Made by a program: the position numbers and the translations under genes. The notes under the pieces were generated by a model. That model ran no database searches, had not been told where the DNA came from, and saw only the letters and a list, made by a program, of their open reading frames with translations. From Vanrija pseudolonga (taxonomy: Eukaryota; Basidiomycota; Tremellomycetes; Trichosporonales; Trichosporonaceae), in contig NC_085853.1 of the NCBI RefSeq assembly GCF_020906515.1, positions 372,001 through 436,000 of the forward strand: 64,000 bases of DNA, read 5' to 3'. Positions 23,466-37,879 of the stretch are shown here, piece by piece (position 1 is the first letter of the stretch; each line of letters begins with the position of its first letter).

Positions 23466-25243
23466 AATGGCCCAAATCAGCATCAGGTGGGTGACAGTGA
23501 CAACAACACAACGGCAACGCACGAGCTGATCGCCAGCGCCATCGCCGAACCCGTGTCCATCGTCCACATCCCCGTCGACGTCGCGCAGGCGTATGCGACC
23601 CAGCTCTACTGGACCATCAATAGGGCCCCGGTCGACTCTGCAGCTTTTTTCAACCTCACCTCAAACAGGATAGAGGTGCGTGCGCAGCCGGACAGCCGGG
23701 CAAGCTAACCCCCAGATTGCGGTGTTTGCCGCGGTGGACCTGATCGAGTCCGAGTGGGGGTCCCCAGAAACAGGCCCCGTCCGCGTTCACTCCAAGTGGC
23801 GTGTGTTCCACCTCGGCTCTGGAGAGACAGAGTTACTAGCGTCGTCAAACTATGGTGAGCGAGCGGCTTGGCGGTGTCGGTGTTTCGGGAGCTGACAGCC
23901 GACACCACCAGACTCTCCGAACATTCGCCATGTGTCTGCTCCGCTCGCCGCGGCTGGTATCTCTATCCTGTACCAGAGCACCTACACGGGCGACTTTCTG
24001 CTAGTCAAGAACAGCGACTTTGACCGCGCGTCGTCGATCTTTAACCGCTGCGGATGTGCGTGGGAGGAGGGGGGCGTTGTGCGGCCGTCGCTGACCGTTC
24101 CCAGGGCATGTATCGGCAGAGACGGCAACGGCGTCCCCAATACCGCGCCGGCTGTCGTCGCACCGCCTCTCACAGCCATTGCTCAACCTTTCCCTCGATG
24201 CTCCCGAACACGCAGCCGACTCGCCGTCTCCAGAACATGAAATCACCGTCCTGAACGCCGCATTAGCGTGCGTCGGTCTCAAAGAGATCGACTCGCGCAT
24301 CGCTGAGAAGCTCCGCACGCTAATGGTGTGGCCGGAGCGAGTGATCGACGAGATTGAGACGGAGGGGGTCGAGTACAGCTCCAAACCATCGCCCCATCGC
24401 CACCGCCCCTTCATCAGCTATACGCGGACAGAAGACGACGGCGTGAGCATCATCTCCGAGGTGCGCATTCTCCGTGCGCTCCTGATCGACAAGGACGACC
24501 CGTTTGATGCGACAGGCTTCCGGTCCGAGCTCGAGTGCGAGACGGACGGCGAGGACGAGCTCGATGAGGACGTCTTCGTCAGTAGCCCCGTGCGGGCGCC
24601 GTTGGCAGTCGAGCCAACGTCACCGATCCTCGGCTTCTTTCCCTCTACAGCGGGCGCCGTGCCGGACCGCAGCTCGGCTGCGACGCCGACGCGGGCCACG
24701 TTCCGCAACTCGCCCACGTCGCCCACGACACCGACATCTGAAAGTGGCACAACGACACCGCGATACAAGTTTGACCACCCCGCCCTGAAGGGCTTCACAC
24801 CTATGCAGCCGATGCCGCAGCACACTCGCACGCTCAGCGAGGGCGTGTCGGCGGCCGGCGGCGGCGGGCTCGCCGACGACGCGCGCCGGCGGCGCAACAC
24901 GGACGCCGTGCTGCCCCGGCCCCCGCCATCAGACTCGGGCGCGTCCCTCTCGTCCGAGCTCGGCGTGGGCAAGCGCAAGCGCTGCCTCCAGCTCGACCTG
25001 CGCGGCGTCGCCGGAGGCTCGGTCCACATGGGTAGGTGTCTCATGTCGCTGCACTCAGCCGCTGACCTTTGCGCGGCCTCGATAGACCGCTCCGGCCTCG
25101 TGTTGCAGTTTTCAAACGTCCTCGAGTCGGGCCAGGTGCGCATGCTGTACAACTCGACGACGCACACGGCCAACATCCTCGTGCGGGCGCGCGACGTGCA
25201 CCTCGCCAAGCGGCTGCTGAGCGAGAGCGCCGAGGGGGAGTAG
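23466..25243 (+). CDS. CASTOR/GATSL-like ACT-domain protein
   Basis: Six exons (23466-23485, 23537-23675, 23716-23854, 23912-24055, 24105-25031, 25086-25243) give 508 residues. The N-terminal part reads SIVHIPVDVA, and then the ACT-type segment APLAAAGISILYQSTYTGDF followed by LLVKNSDFDRA, which closely fits the CASTOR/GATS-like family of arginine-sensing TORC1 regulators. The C-terminal exon returns to an ACT pattern (DRSGLVLQFSNVL, then MLYNSTTHTANILV). Between them lies a long Ser/Thr/Pro-rich acidic insert (about residues 240-420) that vertebrate CASTOR proteins lack. Amino-acid sensing upstream of TORC1 is inferred from family only, and the residues that bind arginine were not checked. 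The first exon is only 20 nt and is the least certain part. Confidence 0.78.
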
Positions 25244-26740
25244 AGGCAGACGCGCCGAGCGCGCGTAGAAGCAGAGATAAAAGTGTAGATGGGGCTGCCT
25301 GGAGCAGCAGGAGATGCATTGTGTTGTGATACCTGGGGGGACCAGGGGCCGTGAGGGGCCCTCCTCGTCGCCGTCTCCACGCGTCACCAACGCGACAGAC
25401 GCGTCGGCGACAACCCTTGCGCGCGACCACACCCCTGTCCTCCTTCTCTCCTCGGCGATCAAACAGCGCGACAACCTCTACCAGATCCGGCGGGTCCAGA
25501 ACGAGTAAACAGGATACAGGTATCCAGGAGAATTTCTAAATCCATTACGACACGCGCGCCCAAACAAACACACACCAAATACGCCGACCGAGCCATCACG
25601 GCAGCGTACGTACGTATTCTGTTGTATTGTCGCCCCCGACGACGCCTTATCCGCACTGGGTATAGTGTGCGCCTCGCCAGGCGCAAGATCGCGCTGCGAA
25701 ACAAGCTTTCCTGCCAGAGCGGTGGCGCTGGAATGCTGCGCGCGGAACGAGCAAGCTGGTGCGTTCCGGATCAGGTGTGCTGGATGGATCAATTCAGCAG
25801 GACGGCATGGGCGCGACTGGTTTATGTTGGGCTCGGAACGTGCGTTCGGTGGGGGCGCCAGTGGGGACAGACAGGGAGGCAGGCGCTGTCCTGTATGTCG
25901 CCTTGCCCTCTCCGCATTGATAGTCGAGTCGAGCTGGTTACAGCTTGACGACCTGCCTCGCCTCGTCGACGCGTCGCAACAAGGACGCGACGCACCCCTG
26001 CTGCACCCCGCGTAAACGCCGCGCAAACACCTAACGTAGCTCGGCCCAGAAACCCACCGCGGGGGCCACGACGCACGCCCAGACGCGGTAAACATAAACA
26101 CAGGGACGCGGCCGAAGCGAATCTGCGCTGCTCTGCGAGCCATGCGACGCGTGTTTGGTCGCGCGGGGCCACACCACCACCACGTCATGTCAGGCTGTTA
26201 ACACCCCCAAACACTGCCTGGGCCGCGTTGCCCCTTGGCGCACGCCACAGGAAACTTGGCCACGGATACACCGAGCCCAGTCCCTTGCTGCTGGCGTCAG
26301 CAGCTGCGCTTTCCTATCCTTTCCCTGCACCGCCTGTGCACGTCAGACTGTCTCGTCTAGACGCTTTGGGCGTGTTTGTATTCAATACGTCGTCGCGGAA
26401 CACGACGCCATGTTATCTGGGGTACCGCGGCAAGCAAACTTGTACGCCGCGTTGTTTATTTGGGGTCTTGACGAGCACGCGGCTGCTTTGCTGCTTTGGT
26501 ACTGTTTACACGGTGCATTTTGGATTGACTATGATGTGACATTCGTGCGGGACATGGTTGGACGTGATGGCGAAGGAGTGAGCCGCGTTCGACGCACCCG
26601 CTCCTCCATGACTATGAGTGTGTGTGATGCACTGATGGGGAGTTTTGATACAAACGGAACCGCAAAACAACGCGCGAGGAGCACCAGCTCTCTCGCTAAG
26701 CAAAGAGGGGAGACAAAAGAAAACCAAGAGAAAGCTGGGT
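25244..26740. other. 1.5-kb intergenic region
   Basis: Downstream ends of two convergent genes plus sequence in which I see no supportable gene. Confidence 0.45.
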
Positions 26741-28602
26741 TTACCAGCCGCGCTGCGTAAAGGGTGGCACGGGTGCGGCGAGGCCGTACTCGCGGATCGT
26801 TGACGCGCCAATCGAGCGGCGCTCGCTGCCGTCAACGTCCATGAGTCCAGACTCGTCGTCACTGTCGTCGCCAGACCCAAGCAGCGCACCGAGGCGAAGG
26901 GCAGAGTCCGGGGGTGAAAACGCGCCGCCCCTCTCTGAAGGGGCAGGCGAGGGCGAGAAATCGTCGGGAATGTACACTGCTCTGCGAGAGCGAGGTGCAA
27001 ACGTCGGCGATCCTGGCGCCGATGAAGATGGGCCAAGCGTAGGTGCGAGATCAGCGCCATGCTCCCACAGCATGCGACGCTCCGTCGTCAGCGGGAGATC
27101 AGGGACGACCGTCACGCCAGAAGAAAAGCCCTGGCGGGTTGGCGTGTCGTCGTCCATCGCATGCGTCGGGAAGCGCCAGCCGTCCATGGCAGGGTGATGT
27201 GCATTGGGAGTGAGGTGCTTGAGGCGAACAGGCGTGACACCAGGTGAATCAAAGCGGTTGCGAAGAGGCCTGGGAAGGGCAGGGCCGGCGTTCTGAGGCG
27301 TGAACGAAATGCTGCGACGCTGGCTAAGGTTGGGCGAGGCCGAGCGACGGTGGCGACCCGACTTGGGGGCGGGCATGGGCGATGCAGTGGCGAGGTACAA
27401 TGCAGTGTGCGACTCGGAGAGCGAAGACTGGTGGGCGTACACGTTGGGTGGGCGGCCCTGGACAAGCGACGAGCGGCGGTCGGGAGCGTTGGGCGCTCCA
27501 GGTGGAATGACACTGCCACGCCCACGAGGGACGGGCGAGGGAGTGCGAGCAGGGCGAGAGTTGACGGGGATGAAGGGCTCGTTGACGGGAGTAGAAGGCC
27601 GCTTCTCCTCAAGCTCGTCAACCTGGAACGACTGCTCCATTGACAGGATCTCGTCGAGGACGTCGTGCATGTCGCGACCGATGGTCATGGCGCTGGAGCG
27701 GGGGACCATCCGTGGGCGACCTCCAGCCTTGAGGGTGGAGCGGGCCGAGGGTGCCTCGAACGCGTTGGCGTGGAGCTCTTCGCACTCGTCCTCGAGAATG
27801 GCATCATCGATCGCGACGCTGGCCGTGTTGCCACCGTACCTAGAGCTCGAAGTAGAAGGGTTGCGGCTCAGGCTGCTGGCAGTCGACAGCGAGAAGATGG
27901 ACGACGCGTTGGACGTGTTGCGCGAGTGGGAAGAGACGAGCTCGGGAACGCGAGAGGGCGACAAGACGGACGCGACTGATGGAGCGCGGTTCGAGTCGGT
28001 CGAGATGGGGGATGCGCTGTCCTCTGCGCGACGGCGGGCGCGTCTTTCACCGCGGCGCTGGTCGGCGCGGTTCATGCGGCGGTAGTGTGATGCGTCCCAG
28101 TCGTCGCCATTGCTGGCAATGGAAGCAGCAGAGGGAGCGCGCGAGGGATCAGTATCGGTGTCGGCTACAGACGAGTACATTGACTCTCCCCGAGTGTGAG
28201 TCAGAGAAGAGAAGGCATCGCCGCGAGCGCAGTCTAATATGCGGTCAGCAAACGCTTCTCACCGCGCGATCGCGATCACTCTTCTCCTTACTCACCGATT
28301 GAACAATAAATCCCCTTGCCAGTCTCGACGCGCTTACCACAGTAGCACTGGTATGCGCGAGGAGGGCTATATGTCGACGCGTCATGGTTGATTGGCGTCT
28401 TTGGGCAGAAGACCATGGATGAAGAAGCCTCGGCGGCATGCCAAGCCGGCCCGGCAGGCTGGAGAGGGATAGCCTTCAGAGTAGCCGCGGTGAGGCGTTG
28501 GTCGGAAGAGACGTACGAGGCGGGCATTTTGAGGGCGAGTGATGGGTTGTCGCCGCCAAGTCGCGTGCCAAGTCGAAGAGTGTTTTGGTTTGGGTTTGGC
28601 AC
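26741..28602 (-). CDS. Ser-rich protein with small N-terminal Cys motif, unknown function
   Basis: Two exons: 28602 (or ATG at 28527) to 28296, and 28233-26741. The product is about 599 or 574 residues. The intron is firm: donor GTGAGT, a CTGAC branch site, and a frame that continues across it. Residues spanning the junction form a small Cys cluster, CYCGKRV then GIYCSIDCARGDAF, which looks like a zinc-binding knuckle (C-x-C, C-x3-C). The remainder is disordered: Ser/Pro/Arg-rich with many potential phosphosites (SPS, RSP, TPT), a run resembling a 14-3-3 or kinase target region, and an acidic patch (GDDSDDESGLMDVDG) near the end. I do not recognise the family. Similar knuckle-plus-disorder proteins occur in basidiomycetes, from memory only. 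Confidence 0.75.
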
Positions 28603-31600
28603 AAGTGTGGCCTCTTGCCAGAGAAGCTACGAGTAGGGTGTTGTGTCTAGTGTAGAGTAGTCCAAGAAGATGGGGGAGGGGATGAAAGTAAAGATGACAG
28701 TGAAGAGGACCGGGTCGACCGTGTATGAGTGAATGGCCGTTCTAGATGCGCATCTAGGATGACTCGAGTGGTGTGTGGGCTTTTTGTGTGTGGGTTGTTG
28801 GGGGAGAAGAAGGATCCGAAGATCGAGAAGGGGAGGGAAGGAAGAAGAGTGGGGGTGTAGGTGTGGGTGCGGCAGATGGATTGGCGTCGGCGGAGGCGGC
28901 GGCGGCGGCGCTGGCGACGGGACGGGCGGGCGCACAGGCAAGAGTGTGCGTTTGGGGGCAGGCGGGGCGGGGGGCGTCAATGACGATGGCGAGCAAGTGC
29001 GCGCGAAAAGTCAAAGTCGATGCGACGAGGTCGGTGCGCAGATCCAAGACGCGTGGGGCGAGCAATGTGTGTGATGGGTGACGCCGAGTGAAGTGGAGTG
29101 ATGGGTGACGGACGACCAACACCAAAGGATGATGGGGGGCGGTAGATGAATGAAAGGGGGGGCGAGGGGGGTGGTGATGAGTGGGACCTTGTCCTTGTTG
29201 ATGTATATGCTCGTGAATGGGGGGAGAGTGAGTATAAACAACAAGAAGCAAGGGGGGGAGAGGGGGGGTTGGATGGATGGATGCAATAGAGCAAGCAAGG
29301 ATCATGTACATGAAGGGGAGACGAGGCGTCAAACGAGGCGTCGAGGCGTCGCGGCGTCGCCTGGCTGCAAGCAGTCAGTCATGCTGGGTGGGACCGTGTC
29401 TCGGCTCTGGTGGCTCTAATGCCCCCCCAGCACCCAGCACGCTCACCTGGCAACTTGGGAACAGGGTCCGTGCGCAGTGTGCCGAAAACAACCACCCAGT
29501 GCGCTCTTTAAACCCTGAGTGGACCCCTACGCCAGTGCGCCCCCCCCCGCGCTCCCCTTGAAACGCGTCGTACGGCATGGCTCAGGGTGACAGGGCACAA
29601 TAGCCCAAGCCAGTTTCAGGGAACTAGTTAGACCCTCTCAGGGCCGGAATTTGTCCCTCATTCCCTGCTATTCTGCCAGGCGTCGTACGCCCTCCCAAAG
29701 GTGGTTGTGTTGGGTCTCTTTTGACTAGCGCCTACGCTGCCTGCGGCTCGAAGCCCCTACTACGCACGCACGCTATCAGAAAACTGTCCCCGATAGCAAA
29801 GGAGGCGTCTCCCGCAGTCGCACTACAACCTGGCCCAATCCAATGCAAAATGCAACGCGACATGGCATCTGCTCTGGGCACATACCGGAATACATTTACA
29901 TGCAGTTGCCGGAGTCGTCGATGAAGCAATTGACAACGAGCAGCGACAACTCACTTCTATTTGCTCCCGGCTATTGTGGACGCAAAGGGATGGCCACGAC
30001 GCGTCCCTGTCCAGTGTGCCCATGACTGGGGGTTCTCCACAGCCTCCACACCCTGTCGGACCAGTCAGTCGCTTCCTGCAGCCGCCTCTGCCTCTGCCTT
30101 TTGGACGCTCAAAGGTTCCTGACTGTGACTTTCTTGGGCCCTAGAGAGATCCTATCGAGGCGACCCAGACGTAGAGACGCCGCTAGACCACACTATCAAT
30201 AGCAGCTAGGCAAGGTAGCCCAGCTCAGGCCAGCCCAGACAGCTGACCCGCAACACGCCAACCACTTCCGCAATCTTTCAGAAAATCAAAAAAGGAGTCA
30301 CGAACTGAAGCAGCGTTACATGTACTGTTACAGCCCTCGAACATGAGATCCTGAAAGGGCGGAGGAAGGGGGTGGGGTGGGGATAGTGATGGTCGCAGCA
30401 GCATGAGTTGCGAGGGAGGCGGTGCGGTGCGACGTTGCATCGCTGTTGTTTGGAGCAGCAGCAGCAATTGCAACGTGGCGACGACGTGTCGCGACGTTGC
30501 AGAGTCGCGAGTCGCAAAACACACGCGTCGACCTCGCTTCGCTTGTCTGTTGACAACATGACGACGAGGGCTGGCGGCCTGGCCATGGCGCAGGCCCAAT
30601 GTCCGGGCGACCGCGATAGCACGACGAGATACAAACAAGGCGGCGTTGCCTGCTTGCCGGCGGGGACCAAAACGGGGGCCCATGCACCTGTTGTTGCTTG
30701 TTGCCTGCAGCCCGTGCCACGGCACGATCTCATACCACATTAAGACTCGCTACTCACCCTACGTACATACGTAGCGACGAGGGCCAAGCACCAAGCACCG
30801 GGTAGGTAGCCGCGGCTCGCTGCGCGGCAGCTGGGGGTTTAGCGCAAGACATTGCAGTTGTTAGGCGAGGACACGACCTAGGCACGCCCGGGACCCGAGG
30901 CGGGCTGCTCATTATCTCCGTTGTTCCGAGCAACGATGCACCTGACAAAGCTGTCGTTGCAACGCGTGGCCCCGTTCATTGGGTGATTACTGACAACGCT
31001 GCGCGCGTGGACGCCGCAGAGCGCGTCATGCCGTTAGGCTGGCCGACGAGCCGTCGGATGGCACTGTGGCACCCGGCATGGCGTTTTTTCCGAGGAGGCG
31101 ATAGAGGGGCTAATGAACCTACACTGGGGCGAGGGGGCGAGCAGAGCGAGGGGTTCACCGAGCACTGCGCAGCATGCAGCAGCAAGAGGGAGCAGCGAAG
31201 AGCACACCGACCTGCTGACTGACGCGCGCTCAACCCCCCGCTCCCGCACCTTCCTCTTCCAGGCTGCTTGCTTCTCGGAGCGGCACGACGCACGGCCTGC
31301 CGGCCCCTGGTATCTCATGTCGGTTCTCCAGCGGAAGCGCCGACCGACAGAGGCGCGACGCGACCCCCTGTCCGTCCCCCTTCGCCCCCTCGTTGGCCCC
31401 TCGCGTCGCGTTGTGCTCGCAGTGCTGTACGAACGCGGCGTACTGTACGCGGTAATGACTAAAGTGGATGCGCAGGGCGGGGGAACATGCACGGCGGGAA
31501 CATGGAAGGGGGGGCACTCACTCTACCGCGGCGGAGTCTGCCATGCCCGTGCTCGCTTTGACGGCCTCGGCCGGTGCCGGTGCAGGCCGTCAGTGAGCAT

Positions 31601-33666
31601 GCACGGCCAGCAGCCAGGTGCCAGTAAGATCCATGACGCCCGCCCGGCTCGCCCTCAACCGTCGCTCAAACCACCAAAGCACAAGCTATTCCCAGATACA
31701 AAGCACGCAACCGCACGTCCGTCCCGGTAGTTGGTTCGCGTTCCAGAGTACTCCGTTCCAGACCAGGCCACACCAGTGCTCGTTCCCACCCCGTACGTCT
31801 GATCACCCACCCGCAACGACGTGCGCAGCTTCATTTCGATTGATTGTAATGTATCCACCCACCCCCCTCGTGTCCCAACCCCGACCGACCGACCCAGAAA
31901 CTCTAACCCGGTGTGATTTCTGATGAAGGTTAAGGGGCCGCGAGGCGGGGCCGGGCCTGTCACGCAGCGGTGTGCTGCTCATTATTAGGCATCATGGCGC
32001 GCGGTCGAGATCCTGCTGGCGTGTGCGTGCCGGCCGGCAGTCCGTGCACAACTGCACGGCGACGCAATATGCAGCAGCAGCAGCCAAGTAACGCTCGCTC
32101 GCTCGCTGTACTTTCCACGCAACGCCCACAGCCCACCCCCCAGGGCCAACTCTCCATGCCCCAGCCGGGTGGAAGGTTGGGATCTGGGCTTGGCGGCCGT
32201 TGTCGCCCGCCTGTCGCCGTCAACCGAGGAGGCGGCAGTGAAAGGAAGGACAGGACAAGGCGACGGCCTGCCTCCCTTTGGCGCCCCCCGCACTCGGCTC
32301 GAGCCCGCCCCACAATGATGAGCACAAAGGAGCTGCCTGCCAGCGGGCCCGCTCACGGCGTTCACATCCCCACGACACGACAATAGGGATGCCTGCCCCA
32401 TTACGGGCGCCGCGCCGCACCGCGCAGCGAGGTTCCGAAGTGCGGCAGCTTCAAAGGCAGCTTGCAGCAGCTAGCTGGTCGCTTGTTCGGAAGCTTGCCT
32501 TGGCCTCTCTTTGTTTGGAAGGCGGTCCCCACAGTGCCACTCACGCCAGCAAGGGGCTGGTGCGCCGGCTCGGCTCCCATAGAGCAGCCGGCGTCACGGT
32601 CTCTCTCCGGCCGCCCAGAGTCTGTCAGTGTCAGCATGACGCTCGTTCCGGGCCGCTGTGTGTTGGGCGTGACATTCCGCCAAGGATCGACACCTCGTTG
32701 GCGCTTGCACTTGCATGTAGCGGAGTGTGCGGAAGGCCTTGCTTGGAACTTGCTATCCAGAGTCCTCCAACAGCCAGCCATGCCGACCGACCACAGCCAC
32801 ATCACGGCCGGCAGCCGCAGCCCAAGCCTGTCGGTCAGCCATGACGTTGCGGTGCAGAGGAGACGTGACATGCCACCGAGCCAGGATCGACAACTCGTTG
32901 GCCAAGGTTCGTGGCTGTGTGTCACCCGGAATGGGCCATGAGAAGGCACTCGTCACGTCGGGTTCCTTCAGTGTTCAGAACCCACACGAAGTAATTGAGA
33001 GTGCTGCCAACATACCCATTTGGGGCATCAACACGATCGGCTAAGCCCGTGAGGTCTCATGTACACCCTTTTGTCAATGACGACTGACGGCGCCTCACAT
33101 TGTCCCTCTCCCGCTCGCCGAGGCCCAGCGATCTCCAAGCGTGGCCGCTGCTATCCTTGACACCAGCGGCCAGCGAGCAATCGAGTCGAGTCCGCTTCGA
33201 CGCCGACGACACCGAGGCTCAGTTGCCCGTTTGCCGCGGCGCGCCGGCACATCAGTCTCCCGACACAGTGGGCGGTTCAGGCAGCGGGGTAGCGGGGTCC
33301 CGTGTTAGATTCACTTGTGCCGGTCTCAGCTTGATTGGCGGGGACTCGGCCGTCCCCGCCGAGGTTGAGACCGTCGTTGCCGCTGTGCCAGAACCGGCCG
33401 TTACCATCGAGCACAGTCAGTGGCGTATGTCTCGTCAGCCGTCGGCCAATGGCACCCCCGACAGGGCGGGTACACTGTGCATGGCACGACACGCGCGTAC
33501 CCCAGGCAGGCACCGAGCCCGCAGCGCATATTCCACTGATATGTCTAGATGGCTATATGCCATGTGATCTCGCTCGCGGAGGCGCGAGGTGGCGTTAGTT
33601 TGGCGTGCAACCCTCCAGCGAGGGTTGAGGATGGTTGGGTTCGACGAGTGAGCGCTCTTCCCTCGC
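28603..33666. other. About 5 kb without a recognisable gene
   Basis: Largest gene-poor stretch of the window. It starts with strongly purine-skewed sequence (28650-29330, G-rich on plus, with GGAT repeats near 29270-29281) and a cluster of GAGGCGTC-like direct repeats (29325-29360). The rest is average composition with short unrelated ORFs on both strands. I see no splice-linked coding frame, tRNA, rRNA or transposon. Confidence 0.45.
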
Positions 33667-34785
33667 CTACGCATCGTCCTGTACCGCGCTGAGGCCGGCA
33701 TACAGCCCGTGCTCTGTCCCAAGGGCGTAGTTGAACGTCATCTGCGCGAGGAGGCTTGGCGCCGGCGACGGCGGCGAGAGCTCGAGCTGGCGGGTTAGCT
33801 ATTCCCTGGACCGCGCACCCACCCAGTTGATGACGTCCGCGAGCATGTGCGCCTGGCCGACGGCCATGCCGGCCATGATCTCGTGCTGGACGTGGACGAT
33901 GTGGACGTGGAAGTGGTCTGGGGCGTGGTGAGCGACGTTGCTGCGACACCACGTACAGTAGCTTGGCTGGTAGTGCACGAACAGCCTGAGCTGGCCCCTT
34001 TCCACGCCGTACTTCTCCGCAGCGGTAGCGTACGCCTGTGTCTCGATGCGCTGGAGGAGCGGGATGTGCTCGCGCTTAAGATCGCGAATACTCCGGATCT
34101 CGCGCGTCTGCACCAGTGCAGTGAGGTACAATGCGTTAAGCGTCACGCCGTCCCACTTCAAGTCTGGCGTGAGCACGAATCCCGTCGCGGCGTCCTCGTC
34201 GCGGAAGAGCACGCGGTCGGCCTCCTTGCGGCCCTCGAGGATGGCGTACACCCATTCCAGCCTATCGGGCGGAAAGCTGGCAATGTACGGCGCGACGACG
34301 GACGCGTACGCTGCCGGCGTTTCGCGCAGCACGCGCCGCGCCTGCGCAGTGTACTTCTTCACATGTACCTCGGTCGCGGGCCAGATGACCTTGAGCGCTA
34401 GGTCGGGGAGCGAGTCGGCCGTGCGTGTGAGCAGCGCGTTGGCGGAGAAGTACTGCGCGAGTTAGCTCGGCCGATGACCGGAGGAGTCACGCCACGCACA
34501 GGCCGGTTCTCGAGGAACACGTTGACGTTCTCCAAGCCCGTCTTGACGAGCACCGGCGCCGAGTCGGACGCGATCGCCGTGCGCTGCACGTGGATTATCG
34601 CCTGCTCGCCGTGCAGCTTGCCGAGGAGGTAGACCGAGCCGGTCGTCGTGCCTGCGGCGCCGTGAGTGCTGTTCTTCGGCCCACAGACTCCATCAGCACC
34701 CACTCTCCATGAGCACTCGCTCAAACTCGAACGTTGCGAGCGTGGCCAGGTCGCATGGCTTGAGGTCGGCGTCGGTGTCGCTCAT
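33667..34785 (-). CDS. DCS1: Scavenger mRNA decapping enzyme DcpS/Dcs1 (HIT hydrolase)
   Basis: m7GpppX diphosphatase that hydrolyses the cap left after 3'-5' mRNA decay. Five exons (34785-34704, 34651-34500, 34452-33957, 33917-33823, 33786-33667) encode 314 residues, near family length. The N-terminal swapped domain has ERVLMES and LHGEQAIIHVQRT. The linker helix region reads PATEVHVKKYT, followed by WVYAILEGRKEADR and FVLTPDLKWD. The HIT motif HFHVHIVHV sits just after HYQPSYY, and an intron falls exactly between these two. Unspliced, that intron would place an odd Cys-containing insert before the HIT motif. The second exon's acceptor was chosen because it keeps frame and restores TTTGSVYLLGKL. 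Confidence 0.92.
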
Positions 34786-35250
34786 TTTGCCTCGGTGGTG
34801 GTGGTGGGGGTGGGGTGCTGAGCAAACGCCAATGACGAGAAGTGTAACGTTGAGAGTTATCGCAGCATGACCGTCGGAACCGATGGACCGCTGGCTGACC
34901 GACCGACGGACCCAAATCCACCAATCTTATCAATGTGGCAGCACACCACCTCGTGACCCTCGACCCTTTTGACCCGGTCCACTTCGACGTCACTTATCTA
35001 CCTCATCTGCTTCCCGTAACGTCACGCGATAATTCTGATGACATTCTGATACTGATAAAGCAACTATACACCGAACAGCGTACACTGGTGCGTCTTCTCC
35101 TTCCTTCCTCTTTCGCGATGAATGTCCAATGCTGTCTGTGCCTGCCACGCAGGCGCTTTTTTCACACGATGAATATGTGCGCGGCGCCGTGGTCGACGCG
35201 CGCCATTTGACAATGAGGCGGTAATGCGATTTGTTGGAACCCACACCCGC
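34786..35250. other. Intergenic region
   Basis: Promoter of DCS1 and 3' flank of the malic enzyme gene. No gene is seen. Confidence 0.5.
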
Positions 35251-37581
<2,331 letters not shown>

Positions 37582-37872
37582 GGCGGTGGTCTTGACTGGG
37601 CAGACGGTTAGCTGTCTGCAGTGCTGGGGAGGGATTTAGGTTGGCACGATGGCCGGGGAGTGGGGAAGGAGACGGGGGAGGGGTGGTGGTGGTGGTGAGG
37701 TGGAGAGGAGGGAGAGCTAACCTGGTGAGTGGTATTGACGGGATACGATGAGCGTGGCTGTGGTGGTGGTGGGTAGGGGGCAAGAAGTGTGGGTGCGCAG
37801 GAGTGTACGAGCAGACTGAGCTCTGGCAATGATCATTAGTGCGAGACCTCTTGGGGGGGAGTGTGCTCTGGG

Positions 37873-37879
37873 TTATATA
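37873..37879 (-). promoter_or_regulatory. TATA box candidate of malic enzyme
   Basis: TATATAA on the minus strand about 290 nt upstream of the start codon. The distance fits a leader containing the proposed 5'-UTR intron (about 37596-37732). Confidence 0.4.

Noticed and set aside
29738-29770. GGCTCGAAGCC resembling a tRNA T arm
   Set aside because: No A box or acceptor stem pairing could be found upstream.
33898-33956. Apparent Cys-containing insertion before the DcpS HIT motif
   Set aside because: It is a GTACGT...CCCCAG intron; removing it restores the usual QPSYYHFHVHI.
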